A DNA stretch of 64,000 nucleotides from Phoronis australis (GCA_002633005.1 NMRA01000579.1:143772-207771); one strand, 5' to 3'; positions 49,801 through 62,580 are shown, numbered from the stretch's first letter. Notes: generated by a model from the letters alone, not told the origin. Made by a program: numbers and translations.

Positions 49801-52800
49801 ATTAGTTGTACAGAGGTGGGTGCAAGTGGAGCAAACAAAGAATTCAGTAATTCTATAANCAAGCAAATCCAAAGTTTGCACGAGAACCGCCAGCAGGAGC
49901 CGCGGTCACTCACCAGTTAATGGAGGACACTTTCTTGTCCGTGCAGTAATTTCCACTCAGACTAAGTATCTCCATGTCGGGGAACTCTTCGTGAATCATG
50001 GCTAATGCTTTCTCTGCACCCTGTAACAGAGCTCAACTGGGTGAGACAAACGATGCAAATGGAAGAAATCAAAAAAAGAACAAACTACGCAGCGTAACTT
50101 AGCAACCACAAAAATCTCGACGGTGAATGACATTACACAAGAGATACAGATTTCAAGACGTAGTCTATTTACCCCAACGTCTAGATTAGTTGTACAGAGG
50201 TGGGTGCAAGTGGAGCAAACAAAGAATTCAGTAATTCTATAAAAACATCTATCTTAAATGATTTCAGGAAGTTATACACCCACCCACAGATGTTCATAAT
50301 CATCCCATTACAGACATGTAACCCCATAACAACATTTCAGCAAACAATCAGGGTCACTAAAAGTTAGACAGTACTAAATGCAACACCCTTGCCTCCTGAC
50401 AGTTTACTAAATCTCTTTGCTGGGGCTTGGATTGAAGGTTAAAGGTTAAATAATATGGAGGGCAAGCAAGGCCAAACAAACCCTTAAATAACCAATTAAA
50501 TAGAGCAAGAGCTAATAAAAGCACAGCCAGTCAGCTTGACTTACTTTAGAGACCATGTTCATACCCATGGCATCGCCCGTCTTGGACACAAATCGTATGT
50601 AAAGCAGGCGACCTGCTTGGGCCATTTGGAGGCGTTGAAGGCGAGCAAACCTATAACAAGAGTAAGCAGTTGACGCAAAAGCAGGAACAATTTACTGCAA
50701 TGATCCCAGTCTTTGTATATCTGTTCTTTAACAAAAGCACAAAATTAATACATCCTTATGTGCTGCAGATTTAGAGCATGGTGACCCTTTAATTTTTCTT
50801 CCCCTATAAATTTGGGATCAATGAGAAAGACTTGTTTTTATGGAGAATTGAGACGAAACTCTAACTACAGCCATCAGAGCTTATTACACTAGGACACAGC
50901 AAATCCTGCTTAAGTAAAACGAAAGGAACAAAATTTTATCCAAACTTTGATTCAGACCAAGTGGCAGTGCCGGCAAGCTGCTCAGATGTTGCGGTAAACA
51001 ACTCGCTCTGTCTGCATTCACGCAAGCCTGACATGGTAAAGCAATTAAAACCAATCACACAGACACTCTGGTGCAACCAATCACACGGACACTCTGGTGC
51101 AACCAATCACACGGACACTCTGGTGCAACCAATCACACAGACACTCTGGTGTAACCAATCACATGGACACTCTGGTGCAGCCAATCACATGGACACTCTG
51201 GTGCAACCAATCAGACGGACACTACTTCACTGACCAATGACACGGACACACTGCCGCTACACTACTCACCGACTCGTCTCGTCAAACGCGTCCTTGACCT
51301 TGTCAAAGTTGTCATTGTTCTCCAACCACAGTTTCAAGCGACACGCCTCCGTTGCCGATTGCAGCCTAACAACGGGGCCACGCGTCATGCCATCACCAAG
51401 GAGACAGCTGGTCACGCCGGAGCCCATCTGGAAGAATCGAAGGAAACACAACCAGGTTACACAGGGAACTATGCACAAAGGAATAAGTATGTAACATGGT
51501 CCACTGACAACATGGCACAACATAAGCCCAAAATCTAGAATAAATACTGTCAAAGTCAGGAAAAAATGCATACAAAACTTCTCATTCAAGTATACGTGAC
51601 CACTTTTTGTCAAGCACAGTAGGTTTTCCAAGTCCTAAAATACCAATGACAAAAAGCAGCTTAAAAGTTACGTGGCCAGCTTAAAATTTGTAATTGATTA
51701 TAGAACACCACTCCTCCTCTGGCCAACCAAAAGCTTTCATTTAAAGTCTTAGAAATGAAACCTGTGGCCTATGGTTAAATCACAACTTACTCCCAGTGCC
51801 CTACAGCCTCGGTTTGTGCTGGCAACTAGGCAACCCTCAGTGGTTGCCATGGGAACATGGTATTCCTTGCCATCAATGCGGATAGGTCCAGCCACGCCCA
51901 CGGGAATGGGTAAGTAGCCAATCACATTCTCGCAGCATGAATTGGTTACCTAGGAGACGCAACAACGAAAGATTCATAGAAGTTGAGCCGTATTAAACAT
52001 TACCAAGTAACACTACGTTTCTCAACCAATAGGTGGATTTTTGTCCCACTTTCTTTGACATCCGGCCGCGAACTTTTTCCCGCACAACAGAAATTCGCCT
52101 GAGGTTTGTTCGACCTCATGCTGGTTTTCACCATGCATGGTCATAAATGTTACGTGAAATTATGTTAAGCTTGTAAAAGGCCAAGTGATCTAACTATTCA
52201 CCGACTAGTATTGAAACACAACACCAGTGGAGCTCATCACCTGCCAACAGCAAACATTCAACACAGAACTATTTAGGGCAGAATGAGCATGAAACAGACT
52301 TCTACTTGAATCAATCCAAAATTTCGTCTACCTAAAATTTGCACCGCAGGCTTTTTGGACTAGTTGCAAAACATCCTAACAAACAACGAAAATACGATAC
52401 GACAACTGCAACAATTTGATAAAAATGCTGTTAATAATAACACTAATGAATTTACACTTTATTTCAAATAAATTATAGTCTACGCTGAACATTTAGCCAA
52501 CAAAATTATTGGCATCGTGTGACAAAATTATTTCAACCAAAACCACACCAATTATTTACAATACATCAAAAGTTCACTTACATATTTGTAGTCATATTTG
52601 GTATAGGGGAGTCCACTGAGCACCTCTTCTTTAGCTAGTGACCGCAGTAGCATATCCCGACGTATCTTTATCCCCCGTACATCGTCACCTAGCACCGTCT
52701 CCAGCTTGTAGGCGGGGATCGACTTGTTCTTGACCAATAGGATGATCTCGTCATCGGTGAGTTCAGATGGACCATCCTGTGGTGAGAATTGACAACATCA

Positions 52801-55800
52801 ACGTCAATAAGAAACATTCTACATACAACTCTGAAGTGCTTTCGATGTGCATAGGCAAACTTCCGTCGACCAAATTTCTAATTCCAATTCGCAAAGATAG
52901 GCCAAGATTACAGGGACGCAATTTCCTTCAGACAACGGATGTCTTTTGTGAACTGTTCCAGTATCATAATGCATAACAATGGTACTTTGACGGTATGATG
53001 ATGGCAAAGAATTAAATGCTAGAGATCTTCCACTGAATCAAATCCACCAACTAAGGCGAACTTCGTCATGTCAAAGCTATATCGGAAAATGGCTGTTAGC
53101 TTCGATGCAACTCTTTCATGTGAATTTATCTCTCTGAGACAAAATCGAAACATAACATCTAAAACACAGTACCCGTTTTTTCAAAATCCAATCACATAAT
53201 ACCATTACAACTACCCAACTCACATCAGACTTGAGTATAGCTATGCACTCCTTGAGAGGCCGTGGCTCTCTAGGAGTGCTCTCCAGCTGGGCCAGGGGGC
53301 TGGGCTCATCATCGTCACCCCAGTCAGTCTGAGTCTCCTTAGTCTCCAGTTCTTTGCCAGAGTCCGACTCACTGTCTGAGTAGTCACCAATGATGAACGC
53401 CGTCGTGGGCTTGGACTCCACCGTTTCCACTTGGACTGAATCACCTAGCAACCAAACATTGTGTTAATTAACAACCACGGGCATGTGTCTTACAACATGA
53501 TGATTTTTCTTCGAGGGAAGAATTACCTTTTTTTGGAACTGAACTAGCCTAAGTAGTAGGGGTGTCACGCAGTGAATGCCGGACTCCAATGAATGAATTT
53601 CTTAGCTCAGTACTATGGGATCACCCTTGTTGTACTGATAGACTAACCCAGATTGTTCTCCACATTGAGGCATGACTGAATGGTAAGGATTTTCACAGTT
53701 ACTAAAACCTTCCGAGGGTATGTGTGAGTTAAAACTGATTCTAACTTTGAGGTGAAATGCTTTATCACTGGAAGGGAATTTTGGGGCAGGACATGGGAAA
53801 TTTTGGGCCATTTCTAAGTTTTTTCTTCAGATGATAGTGGGGCCAACATTCGGCCCAATATCAAGTCATTGAGGGCTCTGATTAAAGAACTAACATAATA
53901 CAAACATCAATGAAATTTGCCTTTTGCATTTTTAAGTAACCACAATTTAAATAAAACACTCTGCATGGGACGGATTTTTATTACTATTACAGCCACCCAG
54001 TAAGCATTTAGCCAAGATATACAAAAGCACCTGCCTACCTGTTGACTTGCTGACCTCAAGACCTTCATCCTTGACTACAGGCTCTGCCTTGCTTGTGGTT
54101 TCGTCTGTGTTTAGTTTAACACTGTTGACTTGAATGTCTTCATCAATGAGAATATACTTGATAGCCAGTAGCACCACTAAGGCCATGGGAACGGTCCAGT
54201 CATAGCCAATGGAGAACAACCTGACAATGAGAATCAACAAGAATACTACATGTGACAATGATTGACAAGCAATGCCCCGCCTTCTAACAAGACTATAAGA
54301 AGCATAGTTTATGAGTCAATTGTCTCTTATCCGCGCTATGATTCCGACACATATACATCACAAGACAGTCACTCACTACTGAAGATTAGATATTTAGATA
54401 ATCCTCAAGCAATAAGACTTAAGGTGGCTATGAAACTGCCTTCCATCACAAAACAAACTTTGAATTTAGAGCACTAACCCTTGTGAAATTGGTCTCAAAT
54501 TGTCCTGTGGTCAACTTGGTGTTGAATCCAATGCTTCAGAACAATTGACAGTTTGTTATTGCATGGGATTAGGTTCTATAGGTTGGGTTGTCATTGTGTG
54601 TCATTTTATGCACTAAGCATGGTCTCCACTCTTTGAAAACCCACGAATCACCAAGTGAGGAACAAAATGGGATCAATTTTAATACAGTGCCAGGCCGAAA
54701 TCAAGTTTCACGTCTTGGACGAAACCGTGATACCGTAGAGTATTTAAACCATGAACAGGGCCAAACCGACAGTACTTACTCACCTCATGAGATAGAACTG
54801 CCAGATTGGCATTGTAGGAGTGATCTCCTTTGGTAAATTGGACGGGTTTGCAACACTAGAGGTGAGGGGCGCGTCAGCCTGAGAGGCAATCCATCGACTA
54901 TGGGCGTGTACCAGTACCAGGCCAGCTGACTGAAAGCATAGAAATTACATTCATTATATCAGCATCTAATGAGACTGGCAGGTTAAAAATTTATAACAGG
55001 ATTTGAAGGGAAAACAACAGGATTTGACGTATATGTGTGTACACTAGATTTTGATTAGTACATGCATCAGTATTTCATCTAAAACATGAAAATTATTACA
55101 CTTCACAAAGGAAAGGTTCTCACTTATATCAGATGTCTACTTTTCAAGAATTTGCCATCAGTTTTTCACGACTCAATTTTCATTTTCGACGAACTGTTTT
55201 CCCCCAAATACTTCGTTATAGATGTTTCTCAGGCAAAACAGAGAACATCAACTTGCCTAGACTCACGAACTGCAACTTTTTTATCTATCCATAATTTTTA
55301 CCGTTTTCTAACTTCCATGAGTTTTCCCTGGATAGGAAATACTCTAGTCATTTTTTCAGGTTTTCCATCAAGTAGGAAGCACGAAGCGCATGAAATTGGC
55401 GTCATAATTATTTAGCAACACCTGTTTTGTTTGATATTGTGCCTGAGAAGAAATAATGCAAAAACTGGAGTTATGGATTAACATGCTAGTACTATGCTGG
55501 CAACACCTCTGGTATATAAGCCGTCTGAAATTTGATTCACCTCAGTCCAAAGTTCACAACTTTTGGGCCTTCAGAAAAGCATGTAACACAACTCATTCAC
55601 AGAACTCTAAACACTCGTCAATATTCTAACAGGAGGCAATATTTATTGCTGAACAGACTAAAATAGCTCATTTTCATCATTCGTTTCATAAGCACTGTAA
55701 AACCTTCTTCGGTATACAGTAGTTTACAAAAAAAGGAGTTTAATAACGAATTTTGTCCAAATTCGCCGAAAACTCAGAGGTAAACCTGACAAAAAATAAC

Positions 55801-58741
55801 AGTCACTAAAATTAGTAAAAACATAAGTTGAAATTTTGGGAGCTTTTGAAGAGACGAGATGTTGTGGATTTACAAATTTTGAAAGCCATAACTATTCAAC
55901 AGTGAAAATGGTATCAACAGACAATGACATGCTGCTATAGCCATCTTCAGAATACAGTAGTTAGTGTGGTTTTGTAGCACTTATCTCTTGTGAAAACCCA
56001 GCAGCAGACCAGTTGAAAAACAACTCTTAATCATTTAAAAGTTATCTTAGAACACAACTGTACAACATTCAATATAACACACCATGATTATCTTGATTCG
56101 CTGCGTAACAGGGTTAGGTTTTTTCTCTTGTTCTTCCTGCAGCACTTTCTTTATCTGCTGAAGTTGCCAGATGGGGGTGCCATCTGGTTGATCTTGGGAT
56201 AACTAAAACAACAAAGGAACAGCGCATGTCACATGAAGATGCCATCTAGAGAATGTTGGAAGAACTGCAATGCAACTATGAAAGGTAACGTGCAACAAGG
56301 AGATAAGTCAAACAATCTGACAGGTTGCAGTGCAACAAAGTACACGTCAGGTGACAGTGCCATCTAGTGAGCACTGAGATAACAGTTTCCCTGGCAACAA
56401 AAAGCCCGGTATGCTACATCCACATAACACTAACAGCTCTAAAAAACCCCGACTCACCTCGAGGACGAGTGCAAGGCATGCTGGGTAGAAGGTCATGAAG
56501 GCGAGGTAATTGGCAACGACGGAGAGACAGCCAAAGCAGCACATGGTCTCCAGTTGACGAACACCTGCAAGTCAGTTCAATTCTAGTAAACTACAAATGT
56601 AACACTGAAGTGTATAAACAAATTGTATCAGATAAAAATTGTAAAATGCCTGTTTTTGAAAACGTACGACATCCAGCATCAACAAATGTCATTTCCTGTA
56701 AATATTCTAATCTTAGTTCACAATCAGTTGAAAATTGACTAATCGTAAAGCAGATGTATTGTTTTCCATGACGTATATTTTTTCTTTTATTTTAAATCAA
56801 AGGCAAAATTGTTTTGACGAGTTTGACAATCTTTTGACACAGACAAGAAATGTTGTAATATTTTCTTGCCTTTCACTGTATTAACGTTTCTCCAATTAGG
56901 GTTCGAACAACAAACAGCAAACATACATTCACAGACAGAATAGTAGTAAAAAAAACATACAACGGGCAATCGAGTATCTGAAAGTCATCTCAATGGGTGT
57001 GCTCAAGTTGCATTCTTCAACCGCTCATAATCAAAGTTGGCATTCCAGTCCTAGAGTTCTAAACTGAAATGAGCCATAGATTGCCAGACCCTGACAAACG
57101 CTCCCTGTGACCTCACTACTATCTTTCATCCGCAGCTTCCTGTTTTGAAGTTGAACTGAACTGAAAATGGCTGCAAACCCAGCTTCCTACCTGAGAGAGT
57201 ACCGACACCAATGACAAGCGTCTCTACTAAAGCGTCCAAGGTCATGGTTGGTCCGAGGAGAGCCATGCCGTGCCCAATATTGTCTGTGACCTCGGCGTTT
57301 GACCGTGAACTCAGGGCGAACCGGGCAAGAGCGATGGCCTTGGAGAGGTCAACCAGCAACAGGAAGAAGGGCAGGGCTTCACTGAAATATGATGTTACCA
57401 TGGTGACATTAGCTATCCAACCACCTTTCAAGTGACTGGTTTCGTAGCAAACNCGAAATGCACTGCTGGGGTTGTACCACACTTAAATTCTCTAATTTGG
57501 AACACCGAAATTCCAAGCTGAGATTGCATTTTCTTGATTCTGATGATTGGGACATGAGCAGTTTTGGCATTCATCACAATACCCAACACTGCATTATCTA
57601 TCAAAAGTCTGAAAAACTCTTAGCAGTTCATAAAATCTTCACCAATAGCCAACGAAACGAAAGGTCAGATCAGAAAAAACAGTGCAGCAGGAACTCACTT
57701 CAAACCAGTCAGGTCGTTGCCGAGGAGATTTATGACCGCGCTGCTGAACACAAAGCTGGAGAAGATGGTGAAGACTCCAGAGATGCCCAACAGGTACTTG
57801 GAACCCAGCGTGCGCAGCTTACGGAACTGCAGGTAGAAGTAGGCTACAGCCAGGCAGCGGGTGATGGCCAGTATGAGAACATCGGAACTCTTCACGTCCT
57901 GAAAACAAGAAAAGATGAGGAGGATGAGCACTACGCACGTACAAACACGCGAGGCCAACACGCTTTAGGGGGGGATGTGGATACGCTCGAGGGATGTGCA
58001 TGGTTTTTCAGGTTAGAGTTACGTTTGACATATAAACATGATAAAATGAGAGTTACGTTTGACATATAAATATGATGTCACAATCTGGACAATGGTTAAA
58101 ATTTCAGGGCCCACCACTGACCTGTCAGAGGAGAAATGAGGATATTTTCAGGATAGTGCAATATCCTGGTTGCCCTGAAGTGCACCCCCTTTGTATTTTC
58201 TCAAGTTGCCAAATCAAATGTTTAGTACGTATTAAAAAGCATCGCATTACACGCTGCTTAGGGCAGACCACTAGTCAGACTGTGTGTTTTTTCTTGGAAT
58301 TGGACTAGCACAACTGGCAGAGGTATCAGGGTATCGGACTCCCACGAATGACTTTCCATTCTCCATATCAGTTTGCAAATACGAAATAAAAATTTCTGTT
58401 TAGTTCAAGCTCTGCCTCACAAAAATATACCAACTCTGTAACAGCTATTTCTGAAATATGTAGAGTCATACCAGAGGCCCTATACTGTGAATTCCCATTG
58501 TAAAAATACCATTCTCACTGCAAATCAAAATGCCATTTTCGCTGAAAAGTGGAATTTCTAAAGCACAAAAGCTCCTTACCTCATCTTGTGCGCAGACATA
58601 GTTCCATCCGCAGACCTTGTCACTGACAGTGTAGATAGACATGGACATCAGGCAAACGGTGAGTGTGATGGTTCCTACGATCACCTCCCAGGGGTGCGAG
58701 GCACAGAACCGTCCATGGGTGCGGAAAATACCCGACAGCAT
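46810..58741 (-). CDS. HMGCR: 3-hydroxy-3-methylglutaryl-CoA reductase (complete, 17 coding exons)
   Basis: Coding exons in order: 58741-58580, 57898-57699, 57381-57191, 56564-56458, 56202-56083, 54929-54784, 54220-54039, 53444-53224, 52776-52582, 51949-51791, 51427-51270, 50650-50545, 50020-49914 (or its duplicate 49636-49530), 48882-48678, 48319-48161, 47864-47710 and 46909-46810. Phases agree throughout and give 890 residues; the human enzyme has 888. It reduces HMG-CoA to mevalonate with NADPH, the committed step of isoprenoid and sterol synthesis, in the ER membrane. The N-terminus (residues 1 to ~330) is the multi-span sterol-sensing domain ([21 protein letters not shown]). A variable linker rich in Asp, Glu and Ser follows. 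The catalytic domain has [20 protein letters not shown] (Glu546), YCTDKK (Lys678), GQDAAQ (Asp754) and GHLVKSH (His853), the equivalents of human Glu559, Lys691, Asp767 and His866. Ser859 in NRSKLN matches the AMPK site Ser872. Confidence 0.97.
49530..49636 (-). CDS. HMGCR: HMGCR exon 13, duplicate copy
   Basis: This copy encodes the same 35 residues except Glu for Asp in FP(D/E)MEIL, plus one silent change. Its splice sites are also intact. It may be a true mutually exclusive exon, but the N at 49859 at the duplication junction suggests two alleles placed in tandem by the assembly. Confidence 0.7.
49914..50020 (-). CDS. HMGCR: HMGCR exon 13, upstream copy
   Basis: The exon encodes [19 protein letters not shown], then [11 protein letters not shown] with the catalytic lysine, and ends in a split Trp codon. 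Acceptor TTACAG and donor GTGAGT are intact. A second copy lies 384 bases further along the transcript (49636-49530). The exon is 107 bases long, so including both copies would shift the frame; only one can be used in a full-length enzyme. Confidence 0.85.
51049..51232 (+). repeat. 26-base tandem repeat, seven copies, each with a perfect CCAAT (NF-Y) motif
   Basis: CCAATCA starts at 51051, 51077, 51103, 51129, 51155, 51181 and 51207, an exact 26-base period. Every copy fits the NF-Y consensus RRCCAATCAS. The unit reads CCAATCACACGGACACTCTG then GTGCAA. The array lies in the HMGCR intron, 38 bases after the exon 11 donor. An extra ACCAATGAC follows at 51232. Confidence 0.95.
53531..53612. repeat. 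Interspersed repeat, copy A
   Basis: TTTTTGGAACTGAACTAGC, then GTCACGCAGTGAATGCCGGACTCCAATGAATGA, resembles 58286-58370 in order and spacing. The family is unknown; it may be SINE-derived. Confidence 0.4.
58286..58370. repeat. Interspersed repeat, copy B
   Basis: TTTTCTTGGAATTGGACTAGC, then GGTATCAGGGTATCGGACTCCCACGAATGAC, parallels 53531-53612. It lies in the HMGCR intron between coding exons 1 and 2. Confidence 0.4.
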
Positions 58742-58765
58742 TTTGATAAAATTTTGGCGAATTAA
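58580..58765 (-). CDS. HMGCR: HMGCR exon with start codon and 5' UTR tail
   Basis: The exon opens after a TTCTTTTTGCAG acceptor with 24 untranslated bases, then ATG at 58741. The coding part (54 residues) has the first membrane segment and the conserved [17 protein letters not shown] block. The upstream acceptor shows that at least one 5' non-coding exon exists. Confidence 0.92.
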
Positions 58766-61700
58766 CTGCAAAAAGAAATCAACAAAAACGACTCAAGTTT
58801 GGATACGTGATAACCAGCTAGTAAGGTCGGGGATGAATTACACGTGTTTATAAAGCAATTTTGAATACTGTTACAATTTTGGTGAAAATGCATAATGATT
58901 ACAGCTAAAATTTTTTTGACTGAGTAGTAGATACGGTAAGGTAAAACTTCGGAGGGGTGCCTTGTTTAGTTCATTGAAGCGTGTCAGTAGTGCATCATAT
59001 TCAACTAAGTGTGACTGAGTGGGACTGACTTATACAGAACACAATGAAAGTATATAAAGACAACAAGATTACTTTTTGCTTAAAACCAAAGGGTATTTAG
59101 GCAGTTCTACGAACAGGGAGTACAACTATAAGAAACTGAAGTAAACAACATCAGATACACAGTTGAAGTCCCATTCAACCCTCCGTACATCACAGGAACC
59201 ATAGTTGGATTTGTATCACCATTACGAAATTGGACAAAAATTGTTCCTTTGTTAGACAAAAGATGATTTCTTTGTTTTGGAAGAGCTGACTGTTCGTCAT
59301 TGTTCGAGATTGGCCTTTGAAGATGTATTTGCATGCTCCTAACTATGCTAATGTATAAGCACAAACTAAACGACAATAGCGTTTGAACATCATCTACATG
59401 CTAAACTAAGTGCAGCTGTATTGATTGACAACTTGTAAATATGAAAACAAAAAATTCTGCAAACAGGTGACCTTTGCCCTAATGACATACCTTGGGGGCT
59501 CAAATAACCCGCATCATGCATTGTTATTCCCCAACACCAAGTCACCATACTTACTGGACACGGTTGAGTGATTTACGGCGGATCATTTTGGACACAAAAT
59601 TCATTCTTAAAAATATTTGGTAACTTTCAACCTACTTCATATTCCCATCGTCACTACGTAAAGTTATAATTTGACCGTGTAATCACAGAGATATGAAATT
59701 AGTGTGCAAGTTCCGCTCTAACAAGTTGGCTTGCTGCGGCACGTCATTTTATGCGCCGAGCTAGGTCTCAAGGCATACCGAACTTTCAGTTTTTTGCAAT
59801 GCCATACATCACTTCCCGTTAGAGTATGAAGCAAATTGAGACCGATTTCACAGCAGTCAGAGCCTAAATAAAAATTTTGTTTCTTAAACGTAACACAGGT
59901 TCATACTCTTTATGTGACTAATATAGATCTACAGCTAATCCATTTGTAAATAGTCTAACGCATCCTGTAACATTCCTTTGTTAGATGTTTTCCCAATGAA
60001 AACACACAATTAGACACCACTAATTATTATATCTTAACAACTAACTATTCTATCTGGTTTCAAAATTACAAATGCGGCATGAGGTGTTTAAAAGGAAACA
60101 GTTCATGCTTGAAAGTACAAAATTAATAAAATTCCCCATTTAGAAATTACGATTTCCAAGCAAATTTTGGAATGATGCAAAAATACATAACATAAGTTAT
60201 CACGCTATGTACTTTAAATTATCTCATTATGCAACACTGGTGATTGCACACTGCAGGCCTATTCAATTCATCATGGCTGACACGAACAATGAAAGACATT
60301 ATCCAATGTCAGAACAACACCCGCAAAAACGCAAAACCAAAATGAAATGCACGGAAAACACAGGATAAGCACTTAGCAAAAATGATCAAATTTGCAACAT
60401 TGCATTACATGATCAAGTTTGCAACATTGCATTAAATGCTCAGGAGCTCTAGTCCCGCCCTTTTCTCATTCGTTTCCAACTGATACATAGGGAGTGTCCT
60501 GGTAAGCCACACCCAAAGTAAAAATACAACTGACAGTTTTCACCTCATGTCCTTTCTAATGCTTATAACACAGAAGAAAATAAAATATGGAAGAAATTGT
60601 CATTCAAACAAGATATTGTTGGAGAATTAGTGAAAATATAAAAATGTGAAATATATTAAAATTAAAAGCATTTAATTTATTCATGGTTGAAACCAAATGT
60701 GACAGGTTTCCTTTAGGACAAATCCAAACTTAACCTGGTAATTATAAATCAATTTACAGCGAATAATCTCCGAGATCAACAATTAACCACGCAAAACGTT
60801 TTTATACTGAAAGCAGCCACCAAAAAAATTTTGGCATCTCTTAACCTTGAAAAATGGAACAAAAATCTGAAAGGCATATCTACTATGCAAAATAATGCAA
60901 AAATATGAAATGCAAAACAATGAAAACCAAAATCAGTTAAAACTCAAAATAGTAATAAATACCTTTGTACTGAGTAGCAAGCGGGTAGAAATAGATGAAA
61001 CAGAGGATATGACCATTCTATGGAATATATAAATATTATCCAAAGGTGCTAAAAATAGAACTACCCTCTGTCAAAATGATTCACTCAGTCCAAGTCCATC
61101 TTTCATACTGCCTTGATAAGCACAGACTAAATGTGAACTGGAGTTTACCTTTTGTTTTGACCTAGATGAACCTTTGGATTCCAAAATTCATTATCTCCAG
61201 TTATGGAATGACATATGAGAAGCCGGCTGAGGATATTTGCATGGAAGTCCTTTTACATTACAAAAGATCGTACGATTCAAATCAGCTGAGTGGAATCAGA
61301 CCATCCACTGTTCAAGCATAATTGTCACGTGACTTAACAGCCCGGGACTGAACCATTATTTACAGGAGGGTGACAGGCCAAATAAAAAACCCAAAATATA
61401 AATGAAGAAGAATCCAGAGGATCAAAACGATTCAATACAAGCACATAAATACTTCACAAAAATTAGTACTTCGTGACAAGAATGATGAAATAGAAAAACC
61501 GATTTCGTCATTGGACCATTACCCTGTCCTCCTTTCAAATGATACAGGATAACTGTGTCACGAACACTCCGCATGTTCAGTGAAATCGGCTCATACTGCC
61601 CTTGGTAACTAGTTATCCCTGGGAATTAAGCGCTAAATCACACGACCGGGAGACACACACCAGTCATTTAATAACAACCAGTTAACAGGAATGTCATCAG

Positions 61701-61954
61701 AGCAATAAAGTTGTCGATGAAATACAAAATAGTTTGAAGATTTCGTCAGAAAACCCTTCTGAAAACAGGACAGGGAGGAAGTCCGAAAGACACCGTTTTT
61801 TACCAAAACAACAGCAAAGAAAGCAAAACCAAGATCAGTCTAAAACATTTTGAACAGGCGACACTTCAAACATACCACGGGCGATACCCAATCTTCACTC
61901 CATGACAGATCAAACGAGTAAAACGGTATTATAATACGGTGCGTAAACCCTCAC
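58766..61954 (-). other. HMGCR intron between a 5' UTR exon and the start-codon exon (inferred)
   Basis: The acceptor at 58766-58771 is clear. The donor is inferred at 61954-61949 (GTGAGG). Nothing protein-coding is supported inside. A 27-base direct repeat (GTTTGCAACATTGCATTA-like) occurs twice at about 60385-60435. Confidence 0.35.
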
Positions 61955-62017
61955 GAATCGATGGTAAGTACATTATGGCGTTGATTGATTACGTCACTGA
62001 AGAGCGACATCTATTGG
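61955..62017 (-). promoter_or_regulatory. Candidate HMGCR promoter: CCAAT box and CRE, with possible 5' UTR exon
   Basis: On the minus strand a CCAAT box (62017-62013) precedes the CRE-like TGACGTAA (61996-61989) by 16 bases. A GTGAGG donor follows at 61954 after about 35 bases. NF-Y and CREB sites are known partners of SREBP in sterol-gene promoters. I did not find a clear sterol-response element, and the first exon is inferred only from position. Confidence 0.35.
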
Positions 62018-62394
62018 ATACTTCTGAAAATACTGTGCTTGAAATGCCACCTTTTCAGTTTTCCGGAGAACGTCTTAGATACCACACTGGGCACTGATCA
62101 GACAAAATTTGAGCGTGTTGAAAACAACGTAACGCTGTCATTCGTAATGTTCAGCAAAGTTCCGAAAGGGGGGGGGGCAACATGTACTGTTTTGTTTCTT
62201 ATTTTTGTGCGTGATACTAATTAGGCGAATGTGGCCACTGCTCCGTCTGCAGTGAAATTGCGGACATTTTTTCCATGAAACCGCTGAAGAGCATTGTAGT
62301 CAGACAGTTTGTAAAAATGAACATGAAGACTCAACACATAAGCGTGGAGCCCCCAAAATTTGAGCGTGGTACATACCACGCTCCGAAAGCCTCA

Positions 62395-62580
62395 TGAAAA
62401 CACTACATGGCGGCGCAGCACGGAAAAAAAGTGGGAGTTGAGCCCTCGATCCAGCCCCCTTGTGGTGCACCGCCCATACAACATGGGCTGCACAGCACTG
62501 AAATAAGTGGGGGGGGGGGCTATAGCCTCCGTCCCCCAGCCCTCTATGGTGCGTCACCCATGTAATATACGCCAGGCACG
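62395..62580. repeat. GC-rich tandem dimer with poly-G run
   Basis: Two units of roughly 80-90 bases begin CAGCAC(G/T)GAAA, pass through AGTGGG and CC(C/T)TC, and end in GGTGC(A/G)(C/T)C(G/A)CCCAT. The second contains a run of 11 G. The composition is far higher in GC than the surroundings. An open frame on the minus strand here has the same internal repeat and is unlikely to be a gene. Confidence 0.6.

Larger units (their letters stand above)
49480..50242 (-). repeat. Near-identical tandem duplication of about 384 bases around an N
   Basis: The segment from CAAGCAAATCCAAAGT to AATTCAGTAATTCTATAA occurs at about 49483-49858 and again at 49860-50239. I count about five substitutions, all in the first third. 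The single N at 49859 sits exactly at the junction. Confidence 0.9.

Noticed and set aside
51266-51631. 121-codon minus-strand frame read as a separate gene
   Set aside because: Its C-terminal part is HMGCR exon 11 and the N-terminal part is intron read-through.
57453-57453. Second N in an HMGCR intron taken as another duplication junction
   Set aside because: The sequence on either side is not repeated nearby, so it is only an ambiguous base or small gap.
57458-58069. Plus-strand 203-codon open frame
   Set aside because: It runs antisense through HMGCR coding exon 2 and its flanking introns; the minus-strand exon is clearly the coding one.
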